This document shows, one piece after another, positions 1 through 8,872 of a stretch of DNA of 64,000 nucleotides. The translations under genes and the position numbers were made by a program. The notes under the pieces are model-generated. The model was given only the letters and a program-made list of their open reading frames with translations, did no database searches and had not been told where the DNA came from. The stretch is from Spirosoma lacussanchae (GTDB taxonomy: Bacteria > Bacteroidota > Bacteroidia > Cytophagales > Spirosomataceae). Numbering within the stretch: position 1 is the stretch's first letter; every line of letters begins with the position of its first letter. The stretch lies in assembly GCF_005870035.1 (NCBI RefSeq), contig NZ_SWJG01000011.1, positions 1-64,000 on the forward strand, read 5' to 3'.

Positions 1-96
1 ATAGAGATTTGGTATAACCGGCAACGCAGGCATTCGGCGCTAGGCTATCTTTCCCCTTTTGACTATTACAGTGGGCAGTGCCAACAAGTTGCTTAA
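1..96 (+). CDS. IS3-family transposase (OrfB, integrase core), C-terminal fragment
   Basis: The frame is open from base 1 to the TAA at 94-96 and gives 31 residues. It contains YNRQRRHSALGYLSP, the conserved tail of the DDE/rve integrase core in OrfB transposases of the IS3 family, just after the catalytic glutamate helix. The protein cuts and joins the element's DNA ends. The start and the DDE residues lie left of the window, so it cannot be judged whether the full gene is intact. The family assignment is secure from this tail alone; the subgroup (IS150-like) is inferred. Confidence 0.8.
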   Translation: MEIWYNRQRRHSALGYLSPFDYYSGQCQQVA

Positions 97-126
97 AAGT
101 TTGTCCAGTGTTTTGTTGCAAGTCCA
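1..126 (+). mobile_element. Right end of an IS3-family insertion sequence
   Basis: The first 96 bases encode the end of an IS3-type transposase. The next 30 bases, ending in AGTCCA near 126, resemble an IS150-group terminal repeat (a TGTCCA-like block, a T-rich stretch, then a terminal CA). The rest of the element lies outside the window. At 127 the sequence becomes a fragment of a different gene read on the other strand, which places the element boundary at about 126. The exact end base is inferred, because the left inverted repeat and the target duplication cannot be seen. Confidence 0.6.
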
Positions 127-389
127 ATAACACCAGTATGCTTCCAACTGTACATATCGTAAGCGACATCTGCGGGGACGCCCATTTTTATTAATATATG
201 CCGATGGTGATGATAGAAGTAGTCAGGCCCAACGGGGTCTGAGCCAGGCTGCCCGTCCTTACCAAAGCAGTGAGGAGCGTACTCACGTAGTTTATTCCCG
301 GCGTATAAGTCGTTATTGTCAGGCTTACTGATAAAAGGCTCTTTGAAGGGATATTTTGACGGGGGGGGCGATGTGCGTTTTAGCCAACC
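127..389 (-). pseudogene. Tyrosine recombinase (integrase) fragment cut by the IS3 element
   Basis: On the minus strand one open frame (stop codon on its 5' side at 390-392) reads through 87 codons without a start. It contains FGKDGQPGSDPVGPDYFYHH and then YDMYSWKHTGVI. The second matches the YSWKHTG segment (box II histidine region) of Bacteroidota tyrosine-type integrases, and the first matches the loop that precedes it. The frame runs into the IS3 end at about 126, so the final R/H and tyrosine boxes are missing, and the N-terminal half is also gone. A run of eight C at 361-368 could mark a further frameshift. This is an internal fragment and cannot be active. A functional copy may have integrated at the neighbouring tRNA-Leu. 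Confidence 0.6.
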
Positions 390-420
390 TTACTCGCCAT
401 TTTTTTGCCATTGATGCGCC

Positions 421-464
421 CACCAAAACAAAATCGCCTGTAAGTTCTTGACTTACAGGCGATT
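421..464 (-). terminator. Rho-independent terminator of tRNA-Leu
   Basis: Two perfect 14-base arms (432-445 and 451-464) with a 5-base loop lie 6 bases beyond the tRNA 3' end. On the minus strand the stem is followed by TTTTGTTTTGG. This is a standard intrinsic terminator for the minus-strand tRNA. Confidence 0.85.
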
Positions 465-470
465 GCAATG

Positions 471-554
471 TGCCGAAGGCGAGACTCGAACTCGCATGTC
501 CGTAAAGACACACGCCCCTGAAACGTGCGTGTCTACCAATTTCACCACTTCGGC
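471..554 (-). tRNA. tRNA-Leu (CAG)
   Basis: The minus strand folds as an 84-nt class II tRNA. The acceptor stem is GCCGAAG/CTTCGGC with discriminator A at 471. The D arm is AAATTGGTAGAC, the anticodon loop TTCAGGG gives CAG, a long variable arm follows, and the T arm carries GTTCGAGTC. It reads CUG leucine codons. CCA is not encoded. A promoter lies upstream and an intrinsic terminator downstream. The integrase remnant beyond its 3' end makes it a candidate old attachment site. Confidence 0.95.
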
Positions 555-581
555 AGATTCACTTTCCCCGTGTTGGGATTG

Positions 582-613
582 CAAAGATACGGCTACCGAA
601 ACGGATCACGCAA
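582..613 (-). promoter_or_regulatory. Bacteroidota-type promoter of tRNA-Leu
   Basis: On the minus strand TTG (611-613) lies 21 bases before TATCTTTG (582-589), an exact match to the Bacteroidota TAnnTTTG -7 box with correct spacing. It is 27 bases upstream of the tRNA 5' end. Confidence 0.75.
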
Positions 614-636
614 GTGTTTTTTGAAAAATTTCTCTT

Positions 637-1974
637 CTATCGGTTAAAAAGCATGCGCTGGCCAGGGCGATCCGAGATGAACTGACCGTTCTGGTATACC
701 AGCTCGCCCGATACAATCGTATGCGTGACCGAAGCCCCAAAGGTCTCGCCTTCGAGCGGAGACCAGCCGCATTGATAGAGCATGTTCTCTTTCGATACCG
801 TGAACGGCTGGTTCGTGTCTACCAGCACCAGATCGGCCCAATACCCCTCGCGCACGTAGCCTCGTTCTTCGATCTGAAAACAATCGGCGGGCGCATGACA
901 CATCTTCCGGACCACGGTCTCGATCGATAATTTACCCTGGCGAACAAACTCAAGCATCATCAGCAAGGGGTGCTGCACCAGCGGTAGCCCCGACGGTGCC
1001 TGCCAGTACGACTGGCTTTTCTCATCCCAGGTATGGGGCGCGTGGTCGGTGGCTATGATGTCGATCCGGTCGTCGAGCAGGGCCGCCAGAATTGCTTCTC
1101 TGTGGTGAGGGGCCTTGATAGCCGGATTGCACTTGATCTGATTACCCAGTCGCTCGTAATCGCGGCTGTCGAACCACAGATGATGCACACAGGCTTCGGA
1201 CGTAATACGCTTGTCGACCAGCGGAACACTATTATCGAACAGCGCGAGTTCGTCGGCGGTGGAGATGTGAAGAATGTGGAGTCGGGTATTGTGGCGTCGG
1301 GCCAGCTCGACGGCTAACGACGATGATCTCAGACAGGCCTCTTCGTTGCGGATGAGCGGGTGCAGATCGGCGGTAGCCCGATCACCGTACTCGGCCCGAT
1401 ACCGCTCCGTGTTGGCTCGTACCGTGGCTTCGTCTTCACAATGCGTAGCAATCAGCATTGGGCTCTGCCGGAAGAGCTCATTCAGAATGTGCGTATCGTC
1501 GACCAGCATATCGCCGGTCGATGACCCCATAAACACCTTTATACCGCAAACGGTACGCGGATCGGTACGCAACACTTCATCAAGGTTATGGTTCGACACC
1601 CCCATGAAGAACGAGTAGTTGGCCAGTGATGTCCGGGCCGCAATGGCGTACTTATCGGCCAGCAGTTCCTGCGTCAGCGCGTTGGGAACCGTGTTCGGCA
1701 TTTCCATGAACGACGTTACTCCCCCAGCTACAGCCGCCCGCGCTTCGGAACCAATAGTCGCCTTATGAGTGAGACCCGGCTCCCGAAAATGAACCTGGTC
1801 ATCGATAACACCAGGTAACAGAAACTGCCCTTCCGCATCGATAACCTGACCGGCCACCCGCCCTGACAACCGGGGCGAAATCTGTGAAATCCGCCCATCC
1901 TCTATAAGTACGTCAGTATCAAGAATGCTAGATTCATTCACCAAACGAGCGTTTAGTATTAAAATATTCCCCAT
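637..1974 (-). CDS. pyrC: Dihydroorotase
   Basis: Converts N-carbamoyl-aspartate to dihydroorotate in pyrimidine synthesis, in the cytoplasm. The 445-residue amidohydrolase shows the metal-site motifs in order: DDQVHFREPG (D-x-H), KVFMGSSTGDM with the lysine that is normally carboxylated, HCED, HILHIST and TDHAPH. This is the class I, allantoinase-like dihydroorotase length and pattern. The ATG at 1974 (MGNILILN) is chosen over a TTG eight codons upstream because it begins directly at the conserved first strand. An allantoinase is possible, but no purine-catabolism gene is nearby. It stands alone on the minus strand. Confidence 0.9.
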   Translation of the reverse strand: MGNILILNARLVNESSILDTDVLIEDGRISQISPRLSGRVAGQVIDAEGQFLLPGVIDDQVHFREPGLTHKATIGSEARAAVAGGVTSFMEMPNTVPNALTQELLADKYAIAARTSLANYSFFMGVSNHNLDEVLRTDPRTVCGIKVFMGSSTGDMLVDDTHILNELFRQSPMLIATHCEDEATVRANTERYRAEYGDRATADLHPLIRNEEACLRSSSLAVELARRHNTRLHILHISTADELALFDNSVPLVDKRITSEACVHHLWFDSRDYERLGNQIKCNPAIKAPHHREAILAALLDDRIDIIATDHAPHTWDEKSQSYWQAPSGLPLVQHPLLMMLEFVRQGKLSIETVVRKMCHAPADCFQIEERGYVREGYWADLVLVDTNQPFTVSKENMLYQCGWSPLEGETFGASVTHTIVSGELVYQNGQFISDRPGQRMLFNR

Positions 1975-2120
1975 TTGAGTAACATTAGATATATTCAATC
2001 ATTTTTTGAAGCACACCATACTAGCCAGACAATTAATACGTTGTCCATAGATATGATAGAATGAATTATGCTGCATTGTATAGCAAAAGTAAGGTAACAG
2101 TTCATTTTTCCAGTCTCATT

Positions 2121-3284
2121 ATGCTATCTACGACTCAACCTGATAAAACGCGTCTTATTGAATCCAATCCTCTAAAAACTGACTATGCATTTATAAACTG
2201 GGTACGTTTTATTGCTATGTTTTCTATAGTGATGGTACATTGCTTAACCTTCCCATCCCCGCCTGCTTCCACCCCGATCCAAGAACTACTTGCCTACCCG
2301 GCAGCTAACCTTATGACAGATGGCCAGGCAGCGGCTATCCTGACGCTGGAGCAGTGTATGCGCTTCGGTACCCTCCATTTCTTTATCGTGGCCGGATTTC
2401 TGATCGGTAAAACGTTGAAAGATGGTTCAGCAGTCAGCTATTTCAGACGTCGGCTAACCACCATAGCCTACCCGTTTCTGATTGCGTTCGGCCTGTATTA
2501 CCTAAAATCAATAGGATTCAATATTGCAAAAGGTAAGTTTTCTTCTCTGGTTGATTTGTCTTCGTTTGCTATTGATAAATTTGTAATATCTCTACTTGAC
2601 ACGCCGTACTGGTTTATACCTACCTACTTTTTCTCCCTGGCCATATTACTTGTCTGCAGGCCCTATCTGACCAGGGCCTGGTTTGGATGGCTATTGGTTG
2701 GTGTCAATCTTCTATATGCCGTAAACGTGTATACCGGATGGCTGGCAGCCCGCCACAACTACGCCCTGTTTGGCTTTGTGTTCTATCTGTGGCTTGGCTA
2801 CATAATTGGCACTACAGATGCCGTATTAAAGAGTAAATCCCTTCTATCAACCAAGGCCCTGGCGGGCCTTACGATTATCTTGTTCTGTTGCGCCTTATTC
2901 GAAATTTACGTTCTTTTCGACGCTCGGGCGGGCGACCCGGTCAACTCCCTCCGGCTCAGCAATCAGCTGTTTGCGATCGCTTTGTTTTTCCTTCTGACCC
3001 GTGTTAATTACCTCCATAAACTTCCCTTCCTGCACCCACGCACCGAATCCTTTGGTATTTATCTATACCATATGTTTTTCGTAATCCTGCTGGGAAGAGC
3101 AATTGACCTTGTTCCGCAGATGAGGGTGTTTGCTTATCAGGCTGATTATTCAGGCCTGACGCTGGTTATCCTTTCGCTGGCACGTGGATTGTTAATTTAC
3201 GCCATTACGCTGCTTTTCGTGAAAGCAGTGGCGGCCAGCCGGTGGCGGTGGCTTATTGGTCTACAGGCTGGTAAGCCGGCGTAG
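2121..3284 (+). CDS. Acyltransferase 3 family membrane protein (OafA/YrhL type)
   Basis: An integral membrane O-acyltransferase of about 387 residues. NWVRFIAMFSIVMVHC is the typical first transmembrane segment, with the family's R and H residues, followed by RFGTLHFFIVAGFLIGKTL and about nine further hydrophobic helices. Such enzymes move acetyl or other acyl groups onto surface sugars or peptidoglycan; the substrate here is unknown. A start 20 codons upstream (2061) is open, but the extra residues are not family-like, so the ATG at 2121 is preferred. Its 3' end overlaps the convergent lipoprotein gene by 32 bases. Confidence 0.8.
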   Translation: MLSTTQPDKTRLIESNPLKTDYAFINWVRFIAMFSIVMVHCLTFPSPPASTPIQELLAYPAANLMTDGQAAAILTLEQCMRFGTLHFFIVAGFLIGKTLKDGSAVSYFRRRLTTIAYPFLIAFGLYYLKSIGFNIAKGKFSSLVDLSSFAIDKFVISLLDTPYWFIPTYFFSLAILLVCRPYLTRAWFGWLLVGVNLLYAVNVYTGWLAARHNYALFGFVFYLWLGYIIGTTDAVLKSKSLLSTKALAGLTIILFCCALFEIYVLFDARAGDPVNSLRLSNQLFAIALFFLLTRVNYLHKLPFLHPRTESFGIYLYHMFFVILLGRAIDLVPQMRVFAYQADYSGLTLVILSLARGLLIYAITLLFVKAVAASRWRWLIGLQAGKPA

Positions 3285-3978
3285 GATCGAATACCTTCAC
3301 CATCTCGTCGAACAGCACCTTATGCCCATTGTCGTTGGGGTGAACACCATCAACGGTTAGCTCATCTTTGAAGACATCCGATGGGTCGGCAAGCGGGTCG
3401 AAGAAGTTAACGGCTTCTGACGGATAGGTAGCCAGCGTTCGGTCACGCTGCTGAATCCATCGAACTGTAGCCCAAGTACTTAGCTTACGGGGCATACTGG
3501 TTGTGATAAGAACCCGTTTTACCCCATTAGCCAGAGCCAGAGTTCGAATGACCCGAAGATTTTCCATGACCTCATCCACGCTGTACCCGTTGGCAACATC
3601 GTTGGTAGTCATACTGATGATCAGTACGCTGGGGTGCCTTCTCAAAGCTGCAGTAATGCTGCGCGCGGTATCGGAGGGCGGCCGGTTAGCTGGCCGGGCG
3701 TCGGTATCGGGCAGGATATGGTAGGTTGTATAGCCACCTCTGGCGAGGTTGATTACTTTGCCTTTATTCAGATAAGCACTGAACAGGCCTGCCCAGGCAT
3801 GCTTGTAATCAGAAGCCCCTACGCCTGATGCGGTCGATGAACCCAGAATAACAATCAGTGGAGACTGTTCCGTTTCTTTAACTGGTGTGAATGGCGTTTT
3901 GTCAGGTGTTACTTCATCTGACTGAGCACAGCCCAGCAACAGAAACAGTACTGATACTAATGCGTATACTTTTACCAT
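3253..3978 (-). CDS. SGNH/GDSL-family hydrolase, lipoprotein
   Basis: A 241-residue secreted esterase. A hydrophobic N-terminus ends in the lipobox LLLGC (Cys17). Block I is ILGSSTA, where GSS replaces GDS with likely nucleophile Ser48. Block III is MTTNDV, and block V is DGVHPN with Asp210 and His213 completing the triad. Relatives remove acyl groups from lipids or glycans in the periplasm or at the cell surface. Convergent overlap with the neighbouring acyltransferase gene suggests, without proving, linked acylation and deacylation roles. Substrate unknown. Confidence 0.8.
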   Translation of the reverse strand: MVKVYALVSVLFLLLGCAQSDEVTPDKTPFTPVKETEQSPLIVILGSSTASGVGASDYKHAWAGLFSAYLNKGKVINLARGGYTTYHILPDTDARPANRPPSDTARSITAALRRHPSVLIISMTTNDVANGYSVDEVMENLRVIRTLALANGVKRVLITTSMPRKLSTWATVRWIQQRDRTLATYPSEAVNFFDPLADPSDVFKDELTVDGVHPNDNGHKVLFDEMVKVFDPTPAYQPVDQ

Positions 3979-4087
3979 AAGTAGTTTTGCCGAGAGGTTG
4001 CAAAGCTATGATCACAATAACTCTACAAAACTACTTACTCTACAAGTATACAGACATTATACTTCGATTAAAATTTGTATTATTTCG

Positions 4088-5068
4088 CTATCGGCCGTTG
4101 AGTAGCTCGGCCATCTCTTTAGCAAAATAAGTCAGTATCACCGAAGCGCCGGCCCGTTTGATGCTCATCAAGGCCTCTGCCATAGCGCGCTGACCGTCAA
4201 GCCACCCGTTTTGCGCAGCGGCTTTGATCATAGCATACTCGCCACTAACGTTATAAGCAGCAATAGGCAGTTCATAATTATCACTTAGTAGTTTAATTAT
4301 ATCAAGATACGGTAACGCCGGCTTGACCATTAAGTAGTCAGCCCCTTCGGCAAAATCCAGCTCGGCTTCGATGAGCGCTTCGCGGCTGTTGGCAGGGTTC
4401 ATCTGGTACGTCTTCTTGTCGCCAAACTTAGGGGCCGAATCGAGCGCGTCGCGAAACGGGCCGTAGAACGCACTGGCATACTTGGCACTGTAGGACATGA
4501 TCGCCACATCCTGGAACCCGTGCACGTCGAGCATCTGACGAATGTAGCCGACCCGGCCATCCATCATATCTGACGGCCCCACAATATCGGCGCCTGCCTG
4601 CGCCTGCGCCACCGCCATCTTACCCAGCACCTCCAGCGTCGGGTCGTTCAGAATCTTACCGTTTTCAACAACGCCATCGTGTCCGTCGCTGCTGTACGGG
4701 TCCATGGCCACGTCGGTCATAACAACGACATCGGGAAAGCGGTCTTTTACCGCCCGGATGGTTTGCAGATACAGCCCGTCGGGATTGCAGCTCTCGGTGG
4801 CGTACTTGTCTTTTTTAGCTTCGGGCAGGTTCGGGAACAAGTCGAAAGCCCGGACACCCAGGTCAACGCACTGCCCGATCTCATCGAGTAACAGGTCCAG
4901 CGAGTACCGATAAATGCCGGGCATCGACGCTACTTCGCTGCGGACGTTCTGCCCTTCCATCACGAAGAGTGGGAAAATAAAATCGTTGACTGACAGGTGC
5001 GTTTCCTGCACCATATCTCGGATAACGGCCGACTGCCGATTCCGACGGGGACGTCTGATCAAGTTCAT
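4088..5068 (-). CDS. hemB: Porphobilinogen synthase (delta-aminolevulinic acid dehydratase)
   Basis: Condenses two 5-aminolevulinate molecules into porphobilinogen for heme. It has 326 residues, normal for the family. The Schiff-base lysines are visible: Lys196 in SYSAKYASAFYGPF and Lys249 in YLMVKPALPYLD. The metal loop reads MTDVAMDPYSSDGHDG, with aspartates in place of the three zinc-binding cysteines, indicating the Mg-type enzyme found in plants and many bacteria. It follows the response regulator gene by 68 bases on the same strand and may share its transcript, though the functions are unrelated. Confidence 0.96.
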   Translation of the reverse strand: MNLIRRPRRNRQSAVIRDMVQETHLSVNDFIFPLFVMEGQNVRSEVASMPGIYRYSLDLLLDEIGQCVDLGVRAFDLFPNLPEAKKDKYATESCNPDGLYLQTIRAVKDRFPDVVVMTDVAMDPYSSDGHDGVVENGKILNDPTLEVLGKMAVAQAQAGADIVGPSDMMDGRVGYIRQMLDVHGFQDVAIMSYSAKYASAFYGPFRDALDSAPKFGDKKTYQMNPANSREALIEAELDFAEGADYLMVKPALPYLDIIKLLSDNYELPIAAYNVSGEYAMIKAAAQNGWLDGQRAMAEALMSIKRAGASVILTYFAKEMAELLNGR

Positions 5069-5136
5069 AGCTTCTGGTTGGCGGCTGCTGGCTGTCTACG
5101 CCGTCTGACGTGTCAGAAACCGCATACAGAAAACCG

Positions 5137-5817
5137 CTAAACAATCAATTTAAATCCTTCTCCGTGTACATTCACCAGCTGAACGGCAGCGTCTTCTTTC
5201 AGATACTTCCGAAGTTTGGTCACGTACACATCCATACTGCGGGCGTTGAAATACGAGTCGTCGCCCCAGACCATTTTCAGCGCAAAGCTACGGCTAACCG
5301 GCTGATTGAGGTTCTGAGCGAGCAGTTTTAATAACTCCGACTCTTTGCTGGTCAGCTTTTGGGAAGCGCCATTCTGGATCAGGAGCTGATGCGGGTAATC
5401 GAACGAAAACGACCCGATCTGGTAAACCGTCGGCTCCGCCACATCGGCCGACCGCTGGTACCGGCGCAGTATGGCCTGGATGCGCAGCAGCAGCTCTTCC
5501 ATGCTGAACGGCTTGGTCACGTAATCATCGGCGCCGACCTTGAACCCCTGAATGGTATCCTCCTGCATCGATTTGGCCGTTAGAAAGATGATAGGTACGT
5601 CACGCTCCGACATACGCACCTCCTTGGCCAGGGTAAATCCATCTTTTCGGGGCATCATCACATCGAAGATGCACAGATCGTAGGGTTTGGCCATGAACTG
5701 CTGCAGGCCCTGATTGCCGTCAGTGGCGCGGTCGGTGTCATACCCTTTCATGGTCAGGTACTCCTGCACCAGCTGACCCAGGTTTGGATCGTCTTCAACG
5801 AGTAAAATGGTAGGCAT
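5137..5817 (-). CDS. OmpR-family response regulator (RprY-like)
   Basis: A 226-residue two-component regulator. The receiver domain (about 1-120) has the acidic pair in VEDD, phospho-acceptor Asp52 in CIFDVMMPRKDG and the conserved lysine in DDYVTKPF. A winged-helix DNA-binding domain follows (about 133-226, ending LRKYLKED...VHGEGFKL). The ATG at 5817 is preferred to a TTG five codons upstream. It is 61 bases downstream of the histidine kinase gene on the same strand, so the two form a pair. The architecture and the kinase match the RprX/RprY systems of Bacteroides; targets are unknown. Confidence 0.92.
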   Translation of the reverse strand: MPTILLVEDDPNLGQLVQEYLTMKGYDTDRATDGNQGLQQFMAKPYDLCIFDVMMPRKDGFTLAKEVRMSERDVPIIFLTAKSMQEDTIQGFKVGADDYVTKPFSMEELLLRIQAILRRYQRSADVAEPTVYQIGSFSFDYPHQLLIQNGASQKLTSKESELLKLLAQNLNQPVSRSFALKMVWGDDSYFNARSMDVYVTKLRKYLKEDAAVQLVNVHGEGFKLIV

Positions 5818-5878
5818 AAGCGGGACGAGCAAAGGAACGACAGGAGCGGCAGGCGGGTAACCAGCCTCACTCTTTCGT

Positions 5879-7792
5879 TCATTCGCTCAGTTTATACGGA
5901 ATAATAAGTTCAAAGGATGAGCCCTTACCAGGCTGGCTCTCCACCAGAATCTGACCGTTGTGCTGGTCGATCATCTTTTTAACATAACTCAGTCCCAGCC
6001 CGAATCCTTTAACGTCGTGCCGGTTGCCGGTTGGTACCCGGTAAAACTTCTCGAAGATTCGACTGAGCTGCTCTTTGGTCATACCAATGCCCTGATCGGC
6101 CACGACGATGCTCAGCGCGTCGGGCAAACTGCGGGTTTTGATGGTGATATGGGGTGCTTCGGGCGAGTACTTGATGGCGTTATCGACCAGATTGGTCAGA
6201 ATGTTGGTCAGGTGAATTTCGTCGGCTTCAACAATTTCCCGGTCGGCCTCGAAGTCGATCTCGATCTCGCCCCCGCGCTGCTCGATCTGCAGGCCAATGT
6301 TGTTGAATACATTTTCAATGACGGTATGTACGTTGACCGACGACAGTTTGAGCTGAATCTCACCCCGGTCGAGCAGGGCCATCTGTAACACTTTCTCCAC
6401 GTGCGACCCCAGCCGGCGGGTCTCGTCGCGGATAATTCCCATGTAGCGGGTAAGCCGTTCGCGTTCCTGCGTCCGGACATCGGTATCGATACCTGGCTGC
6501 GGCCGGGGAGCTGTTACCTCCTGCGCCATCTCTACGGCCAGCGAAATGGTCGAGATCGGCGTCTTGAACTCATGGGTCATGTTGTTGATGAAGTCATTCT
6601 TGATGTCGGCCAGTTTTTTCTGCCGCACAATGGTGCTGATGGCGATATAGAAGCAGGCCAGAATGACCAGAATCAATATGGCCGAAGCCGCAAACGTGAA
6701 CCCCAGCCGACTCAGAATAAACTGCTGTTGGGTCGGAAAATGTACATAGACATAGTTACCCGTTTCAATCAGGTTATTCGGGAAAAGCGCAGCCTTGTAG
6801 CCCTTGGTCTCGAACTGACGCGCGTCAGTATTGAGCGATGTAAATAGGAAAGCCGGTTCTTGACGGGTCCGGACGCCGTAAGCAAACGGAATAGTAATAC
6901 CGCGTTCAGTCAGAGCCTGCCGCAGCAGCGTATCGAGGGCCAGTCGGTTTATCCGTTTCTCAATAGGCCGGTCCGACAACAGGAGGCCTTTCAATACGTC
7001 TTTGATCATGTGCGACTGCGCTTCGGTCCGGTTCGACGCTACGGCGCTGGCGGGCCGGGGAGTCGACGCACTGTCTGACGCAGTTCGTTTCTGACGGGTC
7101 GCCAGCCCAGCCCGAACCAGGTCAGGTGCAGCCTGACGGGCTCGTTTGGCACGTAATCGCGCCAGTCGTTTCAGCGAGTCGGCGCGCTGGGTAGCCTGCA
7201 CGGAGTTATTGATCTGGGTCAGTTCATCGGCCAGCACCCGCTCTACCCAATGATCGAACTGCTGCTGCTGCTGAATCTGAGTCTGCCAGTCGCCAACGGC
7301 CATCAGCACCTCCTGCTGGCGGAAAAACTCCTCAACGACCATCATCTGCTCGGCCGATAGCGGGTGTACCGTTGGATGGAGCACGTCAGACTGAACCACC
7401 ATGGCCCCGGCGGGGGTCATACTTAACCCAACAACCGGCCGGTCAGCCGGGGGTGCTTCGGCAGCCCGACCCCGCTGGGCCAGTTGGGTAGACGCCCCCA
7501 CGCGCGGCCGTGGCCGACTGGTTTCCGGGGCGGGCGTCTTCTTTTCTTTGCGCGCAATGGCCATCAGCCGGTCCTGCTGCTGCTGGGCCTGAACGCGCTG
7601 TTTGTAATGATATACGATCTCCTGCCGTTCCAGGGTGCGAACTACCTCCTGGAGCGCATCGGTCACTTTATAGGCAAACTGTTCGCGCTGCAGCCGAAGG
7701 GCACTGCCGATCCAGTAGAGCTGCAACCCGACCAGACCAAGCAACCCCACCGCCATCAGGGCAACAATCCATTGTATGCGTTGTTTGGACAT
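5879..7792 (-). CDS. Membrane sensor histidine kinase (RprX-like)
   Basis: A 637-residue sensor kinase. TM1 is at about 8-28 and TM2 at about 365-389, leaving a large periplasmic region of about 335 residues rich in Q, R, A and P with no domain I recognise. The DHp helix has NNMTHEFKTPIS (phospho-acceptor His407). The ATPase domain has the N box NLVDNAIKYSPE, G1 DQGIGM and G2 GFGLGLSYVKK. It should phosphorylate the adjacent response regulator. The gene lies 175 bases from, and diverges from, a charged T9SS cargo gene, a possible target or partner. Confidence 0.93.
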   Translation of the reverse strand: MSKQRIQWIVALMAVGLLGLVGLQLYWIGSALRLQREQFAYKVTDALQEVVRTLERQEIVYHYKQRVQAQQQQDRLMAIARKEKKTPAPETSRPRPRVGASTQLAQRGRAAEAPPADRPVVGLSMTPAGAMVVQSDVLHPTVHPLSAEQMMVVEEFFRQQEVLMAVGDWQTQIQQQQQFDHWVERVLADELTQINNSVQATQRADSLKRLARLRAKRARQAAPDLVRAGLATRQKRTASDSASTPRPASAVASNRTEAQSHMIKDVLKGLLLSDRPIEKRINRLALDTLLRQALTERGITIPFAYGVRTRQEPAFLFTSLNTDARQFETKGYKAALFPNNLIETGNYVYVHFPTQQQFILSRLGFTFAASAILILVILACFYIAISTIVRQKKLADIKNDFINNMTHEFKTPISTISLAVEMAQEVTAPRPQPGIDTDVRTQERERLTRYMGIIRDETRRLGSHVEKVLQMALLDRGEIQLKLSSVNVHTVIENVFNNIGLQIEQRGGEIEIDFEADREIVEADEIHLTNILTNLVDNAIKYSPEAPHITIKTRSLPDALSIVVADQGIGMTKEQLSRIFEKFYRVPTGNRHDVKGFGLGLSYVKKMIDQHNGQILVESQPGKGSSFELIIPYKLSE

Positions 7793-7967
7793 TTTTCACT
7801 AGCTCATGCAACCTTGACCTGCTTTTCTTCATCTATAGAAAAAGACGCGGCCCTGGTAAAATTACGAAGCGAAGGGCCGCCAACTGGCGCCTTAACAAAC
7901 TTTAACAAGCCGACTGGTTATCAGTCAGGTTCCTAACCGTTTCTTTGTCTGATTCTTGTAAACTGCT

Positions 7968-8783
7968 ATGAAAAAAACAGTTTTTGCCGGATGCCGGTTC
8001 GCATCGGTTCTGCTGCTGATGGGTACGCTGGGTAGCGTGGCCGTCGCTCAAAAGAATACCGCCCCGGATAAAAAAGCCGCCGACCGGGATGTAAACGTCC
8101 GCATCATCGAACGCAATGGCAACGAAGTACGCGAGATCGAACGCACCTACCGCATCGATGGCATAACCGACCCCGAACGCGACAAACTGGTGATGAAACT
8201 GGTCGACTCCCTCAAAGCAACCCGGAAAGACGGCGGCAAACGTCAGATGACCATTATTGTTGAAGACGGCGAGGGCGACCGGATCGTAACCCGCGAGCGG
8301 TATCGTACGGATGGCAAACCCGGCGACGCCTGGGTCATGCGCGACCGGCTGCCCCGCCCCGGCACCACCCCCCGCAATCGGGAGTGGGAGTTTGAGCTTC
8401 GGCGGGGGGCCGACTCCCTGGCCGATCGGATGGACCGGTTCCGGTTTCAGTTTCCCCGCGATTTCGACCGGCAGTTTGCCCGTCCTTTCGAAGACTGGGC
8501 CCGTAACCTGAGCACCAAAACCTCGACCATCCGCGGCCTCGACGCATATCCGAACAATCCGGATCGGAATCAGCTCAATGTACGGTTCACGGCACCGGCC
8601 AAAGGCGACGTAACTATTGTTGTAACCAATCCGAAAGGGAAAGAAGTAGCGCGTCGCGAACTCAATGATTTCTCCGGCGAGTTTGTCGGACAAATCGATC
8701 TGGGCAAAAAGCCCCAGGGTACCTACTTCATTACGGTAACGCAGAACGAAGACGGCGCGGTAAAACGCATCGTTGTTGACTAA
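7968..8783 (+). CDS. Secreted protein with type IX sorting (Por type A) tail
   Basis: 271 residues. The first 27 form a signal peptide ending near VAVA. The middle (about 30-185) is very rich in R, D, E and K with no family I recognise. The last 80 residues start DAYPNNPDRNQLNVRF and end KPQGTYFITVTQNEDGAVKRIVVD, the pattern of a T9SS type A C-terminal sorting domain, so the protein is probably exported across the outer membrane. It is transcribed away from the histidine kinase gene. TTTCTTTG just upstream is one base from the -7 consensus. Function unknown. Confidence 0.75.
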   Translation: MKKTVFAGCRFASVLLLMGTLGSVAVAQKNTAPDKKAADRDVNVRIIERNGNEVREIERTYRIDGITDPERDKLVMKLVDSLKATRKDGGKRQMTIIVEDGEGDRIVTRERYRTDGKPGDAWVMRDRLPRPGTTPRNREWEFELRRGADSLADRMDRFRFQFPRDFDRQFARPFEDWARNLSTKTSTIRGLDAYPNNPDRNQLNVRFTAPAKGDVTIVVTNPKGKEVARRELNDFSGEFVGQIDLGKKPQGTYFITVTQNEDGAVKRIVVD

Positions 8784-8789
8784 CAGGCC

Positions 8790-8831
8790 GGTAGCTGCCC
8801 AACCGTTTGCTAAACTCGTTGGGCAGCTACC
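8790..8831 (+). terminator. Hairpin after the T9SS cargo gene
   Basis: Perfect 14-base arms (8790-8803 and 8818-8831) with a 14-base loop begin 7 bases after the stop codon. No clear T run follows, so it may terminate or simply protect the mRNA 3' end. Confidence 0.55.
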
Positions 8832-8872
8832 CCCAAATTACTGCTTTCTGAGAAAAAATTTAGTACTATGTA

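Noticed and set aside
5104..5117. TCTGAC-GT-GTCAGA palindrome between the response regulator and hemB
   Set aside because: Only 6-base arms, at no promoter that I can see; likely chance.
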